DNA from: Methanobacteriota archaeon
GTDB lineage: Archaea; Hydrothermarchaeota; Hydrothermarchaeia; Hydrothermarchaeales; BMS3B
Assembly: GCA_013152995.1 (NCBI GenBank)
Contig: JAADFH010000022.1
Location: 1-9,363, forward strand
DNA: 9,363 bases
Direction of reading: 5' to 3'
Under the pieces are notes generated by a model. The model was given only the letters and a program-made list of their open reading frames with translations. It made no database searches and was not told the DNA's origin. How positions within the stretch are numbered: the first letter of the stretch is position 1; each line of letters begins with the position of its first letter. Shown one piece after another: positions 1 through 6,986 of the stretch. Made by a program: the position numbers and the translations under genes.

Positions 1-1541
1 AGGTGAACACCATGCTCAGGCTCAAGCCTGGCTCTCCGCCTGATTTCCCTGAGCAGCCTGCGCCTCTCCAGCCACGACGGCGGGCTGGACGTGAGCACAA
101 GCAGGTCCACATCTCCCGCCCTTGAAAGCTCACCCCTCGCCACACTCCCCACTAAGTAAACCTCCGCATCCCTGTAGATATCCTCTATGCACTCCACCAC
201 CCCGTGCACCCACTCCTCCCACCGCCTGACCCCCTGCTCCCTTCTGCACAGGCAGGCATCCACATACTCCTCAATCTCCCTGCCCCACACCCTCCTGTAC
301 ACAAGCTCAGCCACAAAAGCCCCCGCCACCATTCCCGCAAACACACCCAGACTGAGAGGCGCGGTAACCGCCATCCTGTAGAGCAGCACCATGAGGGCAG
401 TAAAGCAGAGCAGCGCACCCAGAGCCGGCACCAGCGGATTAATCCTCAGAAACCTCCTCAGCCTCAGTGCAGCAAGATTCACAAACATGAAAACCAGCAG
501 AAACCCGCCGCTCCCCGCTGTAGAGATGGACTCCAAGCTTGCGGTGCTCGCCAGTGCTATTGAAAGCACACCTATCACCACCAGCCCCTCGTACGCCTGC
601 CTCCAGATAGGCTTCTCCACCGCCTCCGGAAGCTGCCCGTACTTGGCAACCACATAGCTGGCTCTCGCCGTGCCGTACAGCGTTGCATTTATTGCCGAGC
701 TCGTGGACACCAGAGCGGCAAGCGTAACAAGCAGGAACCCCAGCTCCCCCAGCGCTGGCTTCGCTGCAGCCGCCAGTGCATAATCCCTTGCCCTCACAAT
801 CGCATCAAAAGGCAGCGTACCTATGGTCACCACAGCCACCGTCACGTACAGCGCTATAACAACGAGAACAGACGCGTAGTACGCCAGCGGCAGCACCGAA
901 GGGCTGTCAACATCCCTTGCGGTGTTTGCTATGAGCTCAAACCCCTCATAAGCCAGAAATATTATCATACCCCCCGCCAGAACACTCACCGGGTCTGCCC
1001 AGGTGGCTGGAGAGAGGCGCGCCGCATCCACATATCCTAAGCCCGCAGCCACCACTATCAGCAGGATACTCATCTTCACAGCAACAAGAGCATCCTCGGT
1101 TCTGCCGCTTATGAGCGCACCCAGGGCATTCACCAGCATGAACAGAACCACAACAAACGCTGCAAGCACATGCTTTGCCACCTGAGACGCAGAGCCGAGC
1201 AGATTTGCGCCGTAGCTGCCGAAGGCGTAGGCATAGAGGGCTATCATGACTATGTAGCTTGCCAGCAGCAGCAGGTTAAGCGTGCCCGAAAGCATCCCCC
1301 TGCCAAACCCCCTCACCAGGAACTCTATTGTGCCTCCCCTGCTCGGGAACCTCACAGAGAGCCTGGCATAGGAGTAGGCGGTTGTGAGCGCCACAACCCC
1401 GGCTACAAGGAAGGAGAGGGGTGCAGCACCTCCCGAGAGCTGGATGCTCAGCCCGAGCACCGCAAAGATACCCCCGCCAATCATGCCCCCGATGCCAATG
1501 CTCAGCGCCTCACGAAACCCTATCCTCTCCCTCAGCGTCAC
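1..1541 (-). CDS. APC-family amino-acid permease fused to a C-terminal minimal nucleotidyltransferase domain (partial, runs off left edge)
   Basis: The reverse strand stays open from a GTG at 1541 to the window edge (513 complete codons, no stop). Residues 1 to about 410 read as a hydrophobic, multi-spanning permease. It starts with the APC signature (FREALSIGIGGMIGGGIF, near residue 9), and later has an AYEGFELIANTARD segment (about residue 200) and a VSTSSAINATLYG segment, both typical of amino-acid/polyamine permeases. After a charged linker (about residues 418-455) comes VYLVGSVARGELSRAGDVDLL, about residues 461-481. This is the minimal nucleotidyltransferase core: GS, ten residues, then DxD (G465, S466, D477, D479). 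The frame is continuous across both parts, so the fusion is in the sequence. The start is uncertain: GTG codons lie at 1544 and 1541, directly behind GGAGG (1545-1549), which is unusually close; the next in-frame stop upstream is near 1567. The gene lies 86 bases behind the kinase gene. Transported substrate and nucleotidyl-transfer target are unknown. Confidence 0.85.
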   Translation of the reverse strand, partial: MTLRERIGFREALSIGIGGMIGGGIFAVLGLSIQLSGGAAPLSFLVAGVVALTTAYSYARLSVRFPSRGGTIEFLVRGFGRGMLSGTLNLLLLASYIVMIALYAYAFGSYGANLLGSASQVAKHVLAAFVVVLFMLVNALGALISGRTEDALVAVKMSILLIVVAAGLGYVDAARLSPATWADPVSVLAGGMIIFLAYEGFELIANTARDVDSPSVLPLAYYASVLVVIALYVTVAVVTIGTLPFDAIVRARDYALAAAAKPALGELGFLLVTLAALVSTSSAINATLYGTARASYVVAKYGQLPEAVEKPIWRQAYEGLVVIGVLSIALASTASLESISTAGSGGFLLVFMFVNLAALRLRRFLRINPLVPALGALLCFTALMVLLYRMAVTAPLSLGVFAGMVAGAFVAELVYRRVWGREIEEYVDACLCRREQGVRRWEEWVHGVVECIEDIYRDAEVYLVGSVARGELSRAGDVDLLVLTSSPPSWLERRRLLREIRRRARLEPEHGVH

Positions 1542-1627
1542 CACCCTCCGCGGCAGCGCAGTGCAGAGCGCTCATGCCTGCTTCTGCTGCATGTGCCCAG
1601 CCCAACATCCACAAACAATTCCTCAGC

Positions 1628-2800
1628 CTACACCACCAGCACAAACCCAGCCGCAAAGGTGTCTCCCAGACCTACAGTGTGCCTGGGAGCGGGTGTGGTC
1701 AGGGCTGGAACAAAGCACAGCCTCTCCCCAAGCTGCCTGCGCAGCCTGCGGTAGACCTGCAGCGCGGCGCTATCAGGCTTAGGCGTGCTGAAGCCTTCAA
1801 GCCCCCTCATATCCGGAGGCACGCCGTGCACAGCCCTGTAGGAGGCTAAGAGCGTGCCGAACTGAAGCGCCGCCCTGAGCTGCTTCGGATGGTCCTGAGG
1901 TGAAGCCAAGCAAAGCGCATACTGAGAGGTGTGGAAGACCGCACGCTCCACCTCCTGGGCTGCAGCCGCCAGAGCCCCGCCGAGCTCCTCCTCGCCGGTG
2001 AGCTGCCTGAGCTCAACCTCGTTGAAGCCCGCGGAATCAACCAGGGGGAGCACGTGCCTCCTGAACATCTCCAGCGTTCTGCTGCTTGAGAACTGCCCCA
2101 GCTCGGTGTGGATGTAGAGGTCCTCCCTCCACTCCTCAATGAGCCTCGCAGCCTCACGCAGCCTTGAGGCATGCCTCCCCTCAACCAGGTGAAAGCCTGA
2201 GACGCACGCCTTGGGTATGTGCCTGAGCTCGGCTGTGAGGTGCTCCAGGTAGGAGGGGTTGAGCTTCAGCGTGAAGGCTGCGCTGTCGTGGGAGGCTATG
2301 AACCTCGTGTGAGAAGGCACACGGAAGCCGAAGTGCACGTCCCCAGCCCTGAGCTCTATAACGTAGTGCACCGGCAGCTCCGCATCCCCCTCAAGCTCAT
2401 CCACACGCACGAGACCGCCCGCATCCCCCACCAGCACCTCCAGCCCCCTGAAGAGCTCCCGCAGCCTGCTGCTGGGCTCGGAGTGGAGATAGCACCTCAC
2501 ACCCAGCCTGGAAGCGGTGAGCGCCATCTGCCCCGCCTGCCCGCCAACCGCCACCGCATCATACCCCAGCTCCCTGACAAGCTCCTCCACCGTCTCCCTG
2601 TCCACAGGCACCTCCACCTGCTCCCCGGTGCGGGCGCACCTCTCAAGCTCCTCCCTGAGCCCCAGCTCAAGGGAGTCAAGCTCTCCCTGAAGGGGGTGCT
2701 TTATAACGTCAACGCAGGTGTTGAAGCAGCAGATGAAGGCTCTGGCAAGGTAGGCTCTCGCATGTCTGATGCCGCAGCGGTAGTAGCTCAGGGGGACCAC
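1628..2800 (-). CDS. ADP-dependent phosphofructokinase/glucokinase-family sugar kinase
   Basis: A 390-residue protein of the archaeal ADP_PFK_GK family (ribokinase-like fold), which phosphorylates glucose or fructose-6-phosphate with ADP in the modified archaeal glycolysis. Visible family marks in order: NTCVD near the N-terminus (27-31, sugar binding), GGQAG (86-90), TRFI (165-168, where the family usually has NRFI), SGFHL (201-205), HTE (231-233, the HxE motif), NEVE (260-263, the NExE metal motif) and GLGD with the catalytic Asp380. It is shorter than the usual 450-490 residues, mainly between the motifs, and ends ten residues after the catalytic Asp, as the family does. The GTG start at 2798-2800 has GGAGG at 2806-2810, five bases away. 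Sugar specificity (glucose, fructose-6-phosphate or other) cannot be decided by eye; the unusual TRFI and short length allow a different substrate. The MFS gene diverges from it across 214 bases, and the permease gene follows it. Confidence 0.85.
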   Translation of the reverse strand: MVPLSYYRCGIRHARAYLARAFICCFNTCVDVIKHPLQGELDSLELGLREELERCARTGEQVEVPVDRETVEELVRELGYDAVAVGGQAGQMALTASRLGVRCYLHSEPSSRLRELFRGLEVLVGDAGGLVRVDELEGDAELPVHYVIELRAGDVHFGFRVPSHTRFIASHDSAAFTLKLNPSYLEHLTAELRHIPKACVSGFHLVEGRHASRLREAARLIEEWREDLYIHTELGQFSSSRTLEMFRRHVLPLVDSAGFNEVELRQLTGEEELGGALAAAAQEVERAVFHTSQYALCLASPQDHPKQLRAALQFGTLLASYRAVHGVPPDMRGLEGFSTPKPDSAALQVYRRLRRQLGERLCFVPALTTPAPRHTVGLGDTFAAGFVLVV

Positions 2801-3014
2801 CTCACCCTCCGGAGAAGCCTTAACAACGCAATATGGACTTGCGGAGCTTGTTTCAGAACACGAAAGAAAACCTTTATTGTGGGTGCAGATAAGCAGTATA
2901 GCGGAACCCGTGAGGTCAGCAGGGGAGGGGTGACACTCCTACTGCCTCCTCCTCTCTACTTCTTTTTCTGAAGCAGCGAAGGGTTTATCTCTCCCCTGCT
3001 GATACCTGTGCACG
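2801..3014. promoter_or_regulatory. Divergent intergenic region between the ADP-dependent kinase and the MFS transporter
   Basis: The 214 bases separate two divergent genes, so both promoters must lie here. On the plus strand a TATA-like TTTATCT (2984-2990) is centred 28 bases before the MFS start codon. On the minus strand the kinase has a strong Shine-Dalgarno (2806-2810), so its message should have a leader; an AATAAAGG stretch (2872-2879, minus) is a weak candidate for its TATA box. A pyrimidine-rich run (about 2936-2969 on the plus strand) sits between them. I see no operator palindrome. Confidence 0.45.
2984..2990 (+). promoter_or_regulatory. TATA-like box of the MFS gene, probably giving a leaderless mRNA
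   Basis: TTTATCT is centred at about 2987, 28 bases upstream of the A of the ATG at 3015. That is the spacing expected from an archaeal TATA box to the transcription start. No Shine-Dalgarno sequence precedes the ATG, which agrees with leaderless translation. This is inferred from spacing only. Confidence 0.4.
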
Positions 3015-4112
3015 ATGCATGCGAAGGGGATTCTGTTTCTGAGTTATGCGGCGGCAATGATGAGCACCATCTTCATACCCAACTACGCCAGCGCCCTGGG
3101 TGCGGGGAGGATGGAGATAGGCATCATAGGCACCTCCTACGGCGTGGCGATACTGCTCTCCTCCTACCTGGTTGGCAGAGCCTCCGACTTCACAGGCAGG
3201 CGCATCTTCGTGATTTCCGGCACCGCACTCTCCGCGCTCGCCTACCTGCTCCACATACCAGCGCAGAGCAGCGCAGCCCTGGTGGGGGTTAGAGCGCTTG
3301 CAGGTCTCGGCATGGGTGCACTCACACCGCCCCTGATTGCCAGAACCCGTGAGACAGGCGAGCCCTTGGGCACCTTAGCATCCTTCGGCTCCTTGGGCTG
3401 GGCTACAGGAAGCCTGCTCGCGGGCATCTTCGCCACCGGCGGTGAGAGCTTCGGGGAGCTTGAAGCGTACTGGCTGGTGTTTCTGGTGTGCTCCCTGCTC
3501 ATGCTCCCCGCCCTTGCGCTTTCCGTACGCATGCCCGAGCTGCGCTTCTCAAGGGTGCGCACCCCTTTATTTCCAGTGCATCTTGTGAAGCGCAACCTCC
3601 ACATCTACCTGCCCAACCTGCTCAGGCACACCGGCGCCTTTGCGGTGTGGCTCATCTTCCCCCTCTACCTGGAGGTGCTCGGAGCCAGCAAGCTCTGGAT
3701 AGGGGTGATTTACTCTGCCAACACCTTCTCCCAGTTCATAATAATGCGCCACCTCAACACCGGAGGAGCGCTGCTCCACCTCCGCCTGGGGCTGGGGATG
3801 AGCATGCTTGTGTTCCTCACCTACGCGCTGGTCGGCAGCTACTTAGCGGTGCTTCCAGTGCAGCTCTTCCTGGCACTCTCCTACTCCATGCTCTACGTTG
3901 GCTCCCTCAGGTACCTGGTGGAAAACAACCCCGAGGCAGCCACCAGCGTGGGGCTGCTGGGCTCCTTCACCAGCATCTCCATGGTGCTCGGTCCGCTGCT
4001 CGGGGGAGCAATATCCCACGCCTACGGCTACACCGCCACCATGTACTTCGCCTCCGGCATAACCCTGCTGGCACTGCTCTTCCACCTCTGGTGGTCTAAA
4101 CGGAGCACCTGA
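3015..4112 (+). CDS. Major facilitator superfamily (MFS) transporter
   Basis: A 365-residue integral membrane protein, almost wholly hydrophobic, with about 12 predicted membrane spans by eye. The loop after the second span carries the MFS motif A form GRASDFTGRR (residues 54-63). A central cytoplasmic loop (about 170-195) is basic and divides two six-span halves. The length is at the short end for MFS proteins. Glycine-rich spans near residues 95-110 and 325-345 fit the pseudo-repeated fold. The ATG at 3015 is chosen because it precedes the first span directly and sits one TATA spacing behind TTTATCT; no Shine-Dalgarno is seen. The substrate is unknown: proton-driven efflux or sugar uptake are both possible, and divergence from a sugar-kinase-type gene makes a small-molecule importer thinkable but is not proof. 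The 3' end overlaps the polyferredoxin gene tail-to-tail by 17 bases. Confidence 0.85.
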   Translation: MHAKGILFLSYAAAMMSTIFIPNYASALGAGRMEIGIIGTSYGVAILLSSYLVGRASDFTGRRIFVISGTALSALAYLLHIPAQSSAALVGVRALAGLGMGALTPPLIARTRETGEPLGTLASFGSLGWATGSLLAGIFATGGESFGELEAYWLVFLVCSLLMLPALALSVRMPELRFSRVRTPLFPVHLVKRNLHIYLPNLLRHTGAFAVWLIFPLYLEVLGASKLWIGVIYSANTFSQFIIMRHLNTGGALLHLRLGLGMSMLVFLTYALVGSYLAVLPVQLFLALSYSMLYVGSLRYLVENNPEAATSVGLLGSFTSISMVLGPLLGGAISHAYGYTATMYFASGITLLALLFHLWWSKRST

Positions 4113-4764
4113 TGCTTATGCTCCTGTAGGGGCACTCCTCAATGCAGGCTAGGCACACCGAGCACTCATTCAGCCTCTTTCTGCCGCATATATCCACGTT
4201 CATCTCGCACACCTCGTTGCACCTGCCGCAGGCGGTGCACTCCTCATCCACGTGCAGCCTGAAGACTGCCAGCTTCGCCACAGCGCTGAAGAATCCGCCA
4301 ACGGGGCAGAGGGAGGTGCAGAACATCCTGGGGTACACCACCTCCAGCACCACGAGCACCGCCACCGCCGCAAGACCCGCGTAGGCTATCATCCCCACTG
4401 GCACCGGCAGCCCTGCGGTCGTGGCGTAGTACACCAGCACCACCGCCACCGCAAGGCTCACGTACTTCAGCCTGAACCACACCCTGCCGTGCCACCTGCG
4501 CTTCTTGCTCAGGGGCTCAACAAAGCCGAAGATTGCGCTCAGCGGACACAGCCAGCCGCAGAACAGCCTGCCAAAGCTCATTCCCATAAAAACCGCAAGC
4601 AGGAGAAGAAGCTCAATCTCTGGCAGGTATATCCTGAAGAAGCCGTCGCTCACCCCAAAGATATCACCAAACCTGTAGCCAGCCACCGAGAACCCGCCGG
4701 TGACGTACATGACGGAGGTTACGAACACCGCACTCAAAAACAGCCTTCTGATATCCTGCAGCAT
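4096..4764 (-). CDS. NapH-like membrane-bound polyferredoxin (two CxxxCP motifs and two 4Fe-4S ferredoxin clusters)
   Basis: A 222-residue membrane iron-sulfur protein. It has an N-terminal span (about 7-22), another at 50-66, then FCGWLCP (68-74), two more spans (about 101-118 and 125-143), FCTSLCP (148-154), and a C-terminal ferredoxin domain with two complete 4Fe-4S motifs: CTACGRCNEVC (176-186) and CSVCLACIEECP (201-212). This is the architecture of the NapH/NosR/CcoG-type polyferredoxins, which pass electrons between membrane quinol or thiol donors and soluble redox partners. No nap, nos, cco or other terminal-reductase gene is in the window, so its partner is unknown. The start is uncertain. 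The ATG at 4762-4764 has a GGGGAG only one base away, and the TATA-like sequence on this strand (4776-4783) is too close for transcription to begin before this codon, so either the promoter is elsewhere or the start is internal. It stands alone on its strand. Confidence 0.83.
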   Translation of the reverse strand: MLQDIRRLFLSAVFVTSVMYVTGGFSVAGYRFGDIFGVSDGFFRIYLPEIELLLLLAVFMGMSFGRLFCGWLCPLSAIFGFVEPLSKKRRWHGRVWFRLKYVSLAVAVVLVYYATTAGLPVPVGMIAYAGLAAVAVLVVLEVVYPRMFCTSLCPVGGFFSAVAKLAVFRLHVDEECTACGRCNEVCEMNVDICGRKRLNECSVCLACIEECPYRSISIRCSV

Positions 4765-4774
4765 GCTCCCCGCC

Positions 4775-4784
4775 TTTTTATATT
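4775..4784 (+). promoter_or_regulatory. TATA-like box between the polyferredoxin and MptA-like genes
   Basis: An AT-rich TTTTTATATT reads as a TATA box on both strands. For the plus strand it would start transcription near 4806, giving a leader of roughly 38 bases before ATG 4844; it is also close to a GTG at 4802, in frame with the same gene. For the minus strand the implied start would fall inside the assigned polyferredoxin reading frame, so assignment to the plus-strand gene is preferred. Confidence 0.4.
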
Positions 4785-4843
4785 GTTAACCTTGCACCAG
4801 CGTGCAAACCTCCATAACTGACGAGATAAAAGTAAGTGGTAAC

Positions 4844-5683
4844 ATGCTGCCGGATGTGCAGGTTAGAGCCCCAGAGATCAGGATGCCCATCTCCAGGGCT
4901 GGCGTCAGCAACGTGCGCAAGCTCCTGCGCATAAAAGGCAAAGAGGGCAGGGAGGTCATACTCTCCGCAACCTTTGAGTGCTACGTTGACCTGCCCAGCT
5001 TCCAGAAGGGCACGCACATGTCCAGGAACCTGGAAGCCATAAACGAGGTCATAGAGGAGGTTTCCTCAAAACCCGCCCACAGCCTTGAGGAGCTCTGCGG
5101 CAAGATAGTTCTGCGCATACTTGAGAGGCACAGCTACGCCAGCATGAGCGAGGTCAGGATGGAGAGCACCCTAATGCTGCCGCGCAGGTCTCCTGCAGGC
5201 AGGCACGTGCAGGACTTCGTGCGCCTGTTTGCGAGCGCCCGTGCAGAGCGTGGCGGTGAGCCAAAGGTGAAGACATGCATAGGTGCAGAGCTCAGGGGTA
5301 TAATAGCCACAAGCAGGGGCGAGCTGGGATGCATCCAGCAGGTAACGGTGCGTGCAGAGGTGGAGAGTGAGGGCATAGAGGGGGTGAGGATAGAGGAGCT
5401 CATAAAGGTGCTTGAGTCCTCTGTGGGGGCGAGGGCGCACTCAAGCCTGACCTGCGGGGAGGAGGCAGAGGTGCTGCGCGAGGTGTGCGCCTCCCCTGCA
5501 TCGCCTGTGGAGGTGGTGGAGGCTGTGCTCGGAGGAATCGCGGGCAGCTTCCCCGAGCTTCCGGACAGCGCCACCGTAACCGCCATGTGCACCTCTGCAG
5601 AACCCCTGCTCAACCTGAGCACCACCGTGACCTCAGGGCAGAGCCTTGCCAGTCTCAGAGCCGGGAAGTCTGCGGCTGGCTGA
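4844..5683 (+). CDS. MptA/FolE2-family (GTP cyclohydrolase IV-like) protein, apparently lacking the metal-binding segment
   Basis: The 279-residue product begins MLPDVQ and carries the family block DLPSFQKGTHMSRN (residues 49-62) and the RHSYAS helix (95-100), so it belongs to the MptA/FolE2 family. MptA opens GTP to a cyclic-phosphate dihydroneopterin on the way to methanopterin-type cofactors and needs Fe(II) held by the cysteines of a TACPCAQ-like motif and by histidines. Here, after GAELRG (147-152), the CPC motif and the helix behind it are missing. The sequence goes straight to IATSRGELG (154-162), where I recall family members having an IATHNQRG-like strand. The C-terminal His-rich stretch also has no histidine. 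Length is about 279 against roughly 300-315. The frame is clean and codon use matches its neighbours, so this looks like a maintained pseudo-enzyme rather than a pseudogene. ATG 4844 is chosen by family alignment; GTG 4802 is an in-frame alternative. Confidence 0.75.
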   Translation: MLPDVQVRAPEIRMPISRAGVSNVRKLLRIKGKEGREVILSATFECYVDLPSFQKGTHMSRNLEAINEVIEEVSSKPAHSLEELCGKIVLRILERHSYASMSEVRMESTLMLPRRSPAGRHVQDFVRLFASARAERGGEPKVKTCIGAELRGIIATSRGELGCIQQVTVRAEVESEGIEGVRIEELIKVLESSVGARAHSSLTCGEEAEVLREVCASPASPVEVVEAVLGGIAGSFPELPDSATVTAMCTSAEPLLNLSTTVTSGQSLASLRAGKSAAG

Positions 5684-6049
5684 CAGAAAGTTCTTCACAA
5701 CCCCGCCCCTCGCCCTTCCGCAGCCCAGGAAGTAGCCAGCATACCTGAGTATCACGTACCCATCCTCCACCTCCGCCTCCACGTCCTCGCCCAGCATCCA
5801 GCGCAGCGCCTGCTCCCTTGTGAGCTCCACCACACCCCTGGTGGCAAGCCTGCCCACCAGGTGGCTCCCCTCCACCGAGAGCCTGAAGCCGTCCCTCTCC
5901 AGGGTGCCGAAGTAAAGCCCCGGGTGAGCCTCCTCAACCTCAAGCCCGCACTCCCTGTAAGCGTACCACCTGCCACCACCGCCTGGCTTGAGCCTCAGCT
6001 CCAGCTTGCTGGGGCTGATGCCAAACTGCCTCTCCAGCAGCTCAAGCAC
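5633..6049 (-). CDS. RsmF C-terminal-like, PUA-like RNA-binding protein (COG3270 type) partnered with the m5C methyltransferase
   Basis: A 138-residue soluble protein that starts with the typical LELLERQFGI (2-11), followed by a basic, glycine-rich stretch and a HPGLYFGTLERDGF block (42-55). It ends with YAGYFLGCGRARGGVVKN (103-120) and RRL (126-128). This last block matches the YGGYPLGWGK-x-KNYYP-type ending known from the C-terminal domain of bacterial RsmF (YebU) and from stand-alone archaeal COG3270 proteins, which are thought to help the methyltransferase bind rRNA or tRNA. The start is taken as the GTG at 6047-6049, sharing one base with the methyltransferase stop TAG and preceded by GAGG at 6058-6061 (8-base spacing). 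An upstream in-frame ATG at 6118 lies within the methyltransferase and gives an N-terminus unlike the family. Its last 51 bases overlap the mptA-like gene on the opposite strand. Confidence 0.78.
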   Translation of the reverse strand: MLELLERQFGISPSKLELRLKPGGGGRWYAYRECGLEVEEAHPGLYFGTLERDGFRLSVEGSHLVGRLATRGVVELTREQALRWMLGEDVEAEVEDGYVILRYAGYFLGCGRARGGVVKNFLSASRRLPGSETGKALP

Positions 6050-6981
6050 TAAGGCTTCCTCAGCCTCGCCACAAAGAACCCCTCGGTGTCGTTGTCCTGC
6101 GGATGAATCCTCAGACATTTCCTCACCTCGCTGGTATAGCTCCTGCCCTCAAACTCCTCAAAGGGGGGATGAGACCTCAGGGGCAGTTGAACCGCCTCCA
6201 CCTCCGCATCCGTGCACCTCAGCAGATGGTCAACCACCTCCTCATTCTCAATGGGCTCAAGGGTGCAGGTGGAGTACACAAGCACACCTCCTGGCTTGAG
6301 AGCCCTGTAGGCGGCAAGAATCAGCTGCTTCTGCAGCTTTGAGAGCTTTTTTGCCCGTCTCCTGCCCCACGCCTGCAGGTAGCGGTAGCTCTTCCTCACC
6401 ATGCCGGCGTTGCTGCACGGCGCATCAAGCAGCACCCTGTCAAACCGCTCCGGAAACTCTGCAAACCTCCTGCCATCCATCTGCGTCACCCTCGCTATGA
6501 GCACCCCGCACCTCTGCAGGTTTGCGGCAAGCACAGAAAGCCTCTTCGTCCTCGGCTCATTCGCCACAAGGCAGCCCCTGTTCCCCATGTACTGGGCAAT
6601 CTGCGTGCTCTTCCCTCCAGGCGCTGCAGCCACGTCAAGCACCTTCATCCCCGGCTCAACCTCCAGCGCAACCACGGGGAGCATTGAGGCTGCCTCCTGT
6701 ATGAACACCACACCCAGAGCATGCTCAAGCGTGGTGCTCACCCTGCCCCCGCTCACCCAGAAACCCTCCCTGCACCAAGGCACAGGCTCCAGCTCAAACC
6801 TCCTGCGCAGGTTCTCCAGCGCCACCTCAAACTCAGCCTTCAGGGTGTTGATCCTTATGCTCTGCCTCAGCCTGCGTGCGGTATATATGAAGAACTCATC
6901 ACTGCCATCTATCCTCTCGTACCTCTCCACGAACTTCCTGTTTATCTCCCTCAGAACCCTTCTGGCTTCCTCGCCGTTCAT
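6049..6981 (-). CDS. NOL1/NOP2/Sun-family RNA (cytosine-5-)-methyltransferase
   Basis: A 310-residue S-adenosylmethionine-dependent enzyme that methylates cytosine C5 in tRNA or rRNA. The order is N-terminal PUA-like/RNA-binding part (about 1-90), then the Rossmann methyltransferase fold: motif I DVAAAPGGKSTQ (116-127, SAM binding), motif IV DAPCS (186-190, with the releasing Cys189) and motif VI STCTLEPIENE (237-247, with the catalytic Cys239 that attacks C6). Both cysteines of the two-cysteine mechanism are present. It ends with RIHPQDNDTEGFFVA, the usual family ending. Motif IV continues NAG instead of the common SGTG or SSVG. ATG 6981 is chosen: it is five bases after the pyrI stop and gives a normal family N-terminus, whereas an in-frame start at 7041 would lie inside pyrI. 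Whether tRNA (Trm4-like) or rRNA is the substrate cannot be told here. Confidence 0.92.
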   Translation of the reverse strand: MNGEEARRVLREINRKFVERYERIDGSDEFFIYTARRLRQSIRINTLKAEFEVALENLRRRFELEPVPWCREGFWVSGGRVSTTLEHALGVVFIQEAASMLPVVALEVEPGMKVLDVAAAPGGKSTQIAQYMGNRGCLVANEPRTKRLSVLAANLQRCGVLIARVTQMDGRRFAEFPERFDRVLLDAPCSNAGMVRKSYRYLQAWGRRRAKKLSKLQKQLILAAYRALKPGGVLVYSTCTLEPIENEEVVDHLLRCTDAEVEAVQLPLRSHPPFEEFEGRSYTSEVRKCLRIHPQDNDTEGFFVARLRKP

Positions 6982-6986
6982 TCTGC

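Noticed and set aside
1170..1849. Several plus-strand open frames opposite the permease start and the kinase end
   Set aside because: Low-complexity, proline/arginine/histidine-rich shadows of real minus-strand genes; no recognisable motif or ribosome binding site.
2219..2971. Long plus-strand open frame (250 codons) opposite the ADP-dependent kinase
   Set aside because: It is antisense to a gene with all family motifs, has a Pro/His/Arg-rich composition typical of a GC-rich shadow frame, and runs into the divergent promoter region.
1628..4112. Sugar uptake and phosphorylation module formed by the MFS transporter and the ADP-dependent kinase
   Set aside because: Divergent orientation and proximity alone do not show a shared substrate, and the MFS protein has no sugar-transporter signature that I can recognise; kept only as a possibility.
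6050..6118. Upstream ATG start (6118) for the COG3270-like gene
   Set aside because: The added 23 residues lie within the methyltransferase coding end and do not resemble the family N-terminus; the GTG at 6049 has a ribosome binding site and fits the family.
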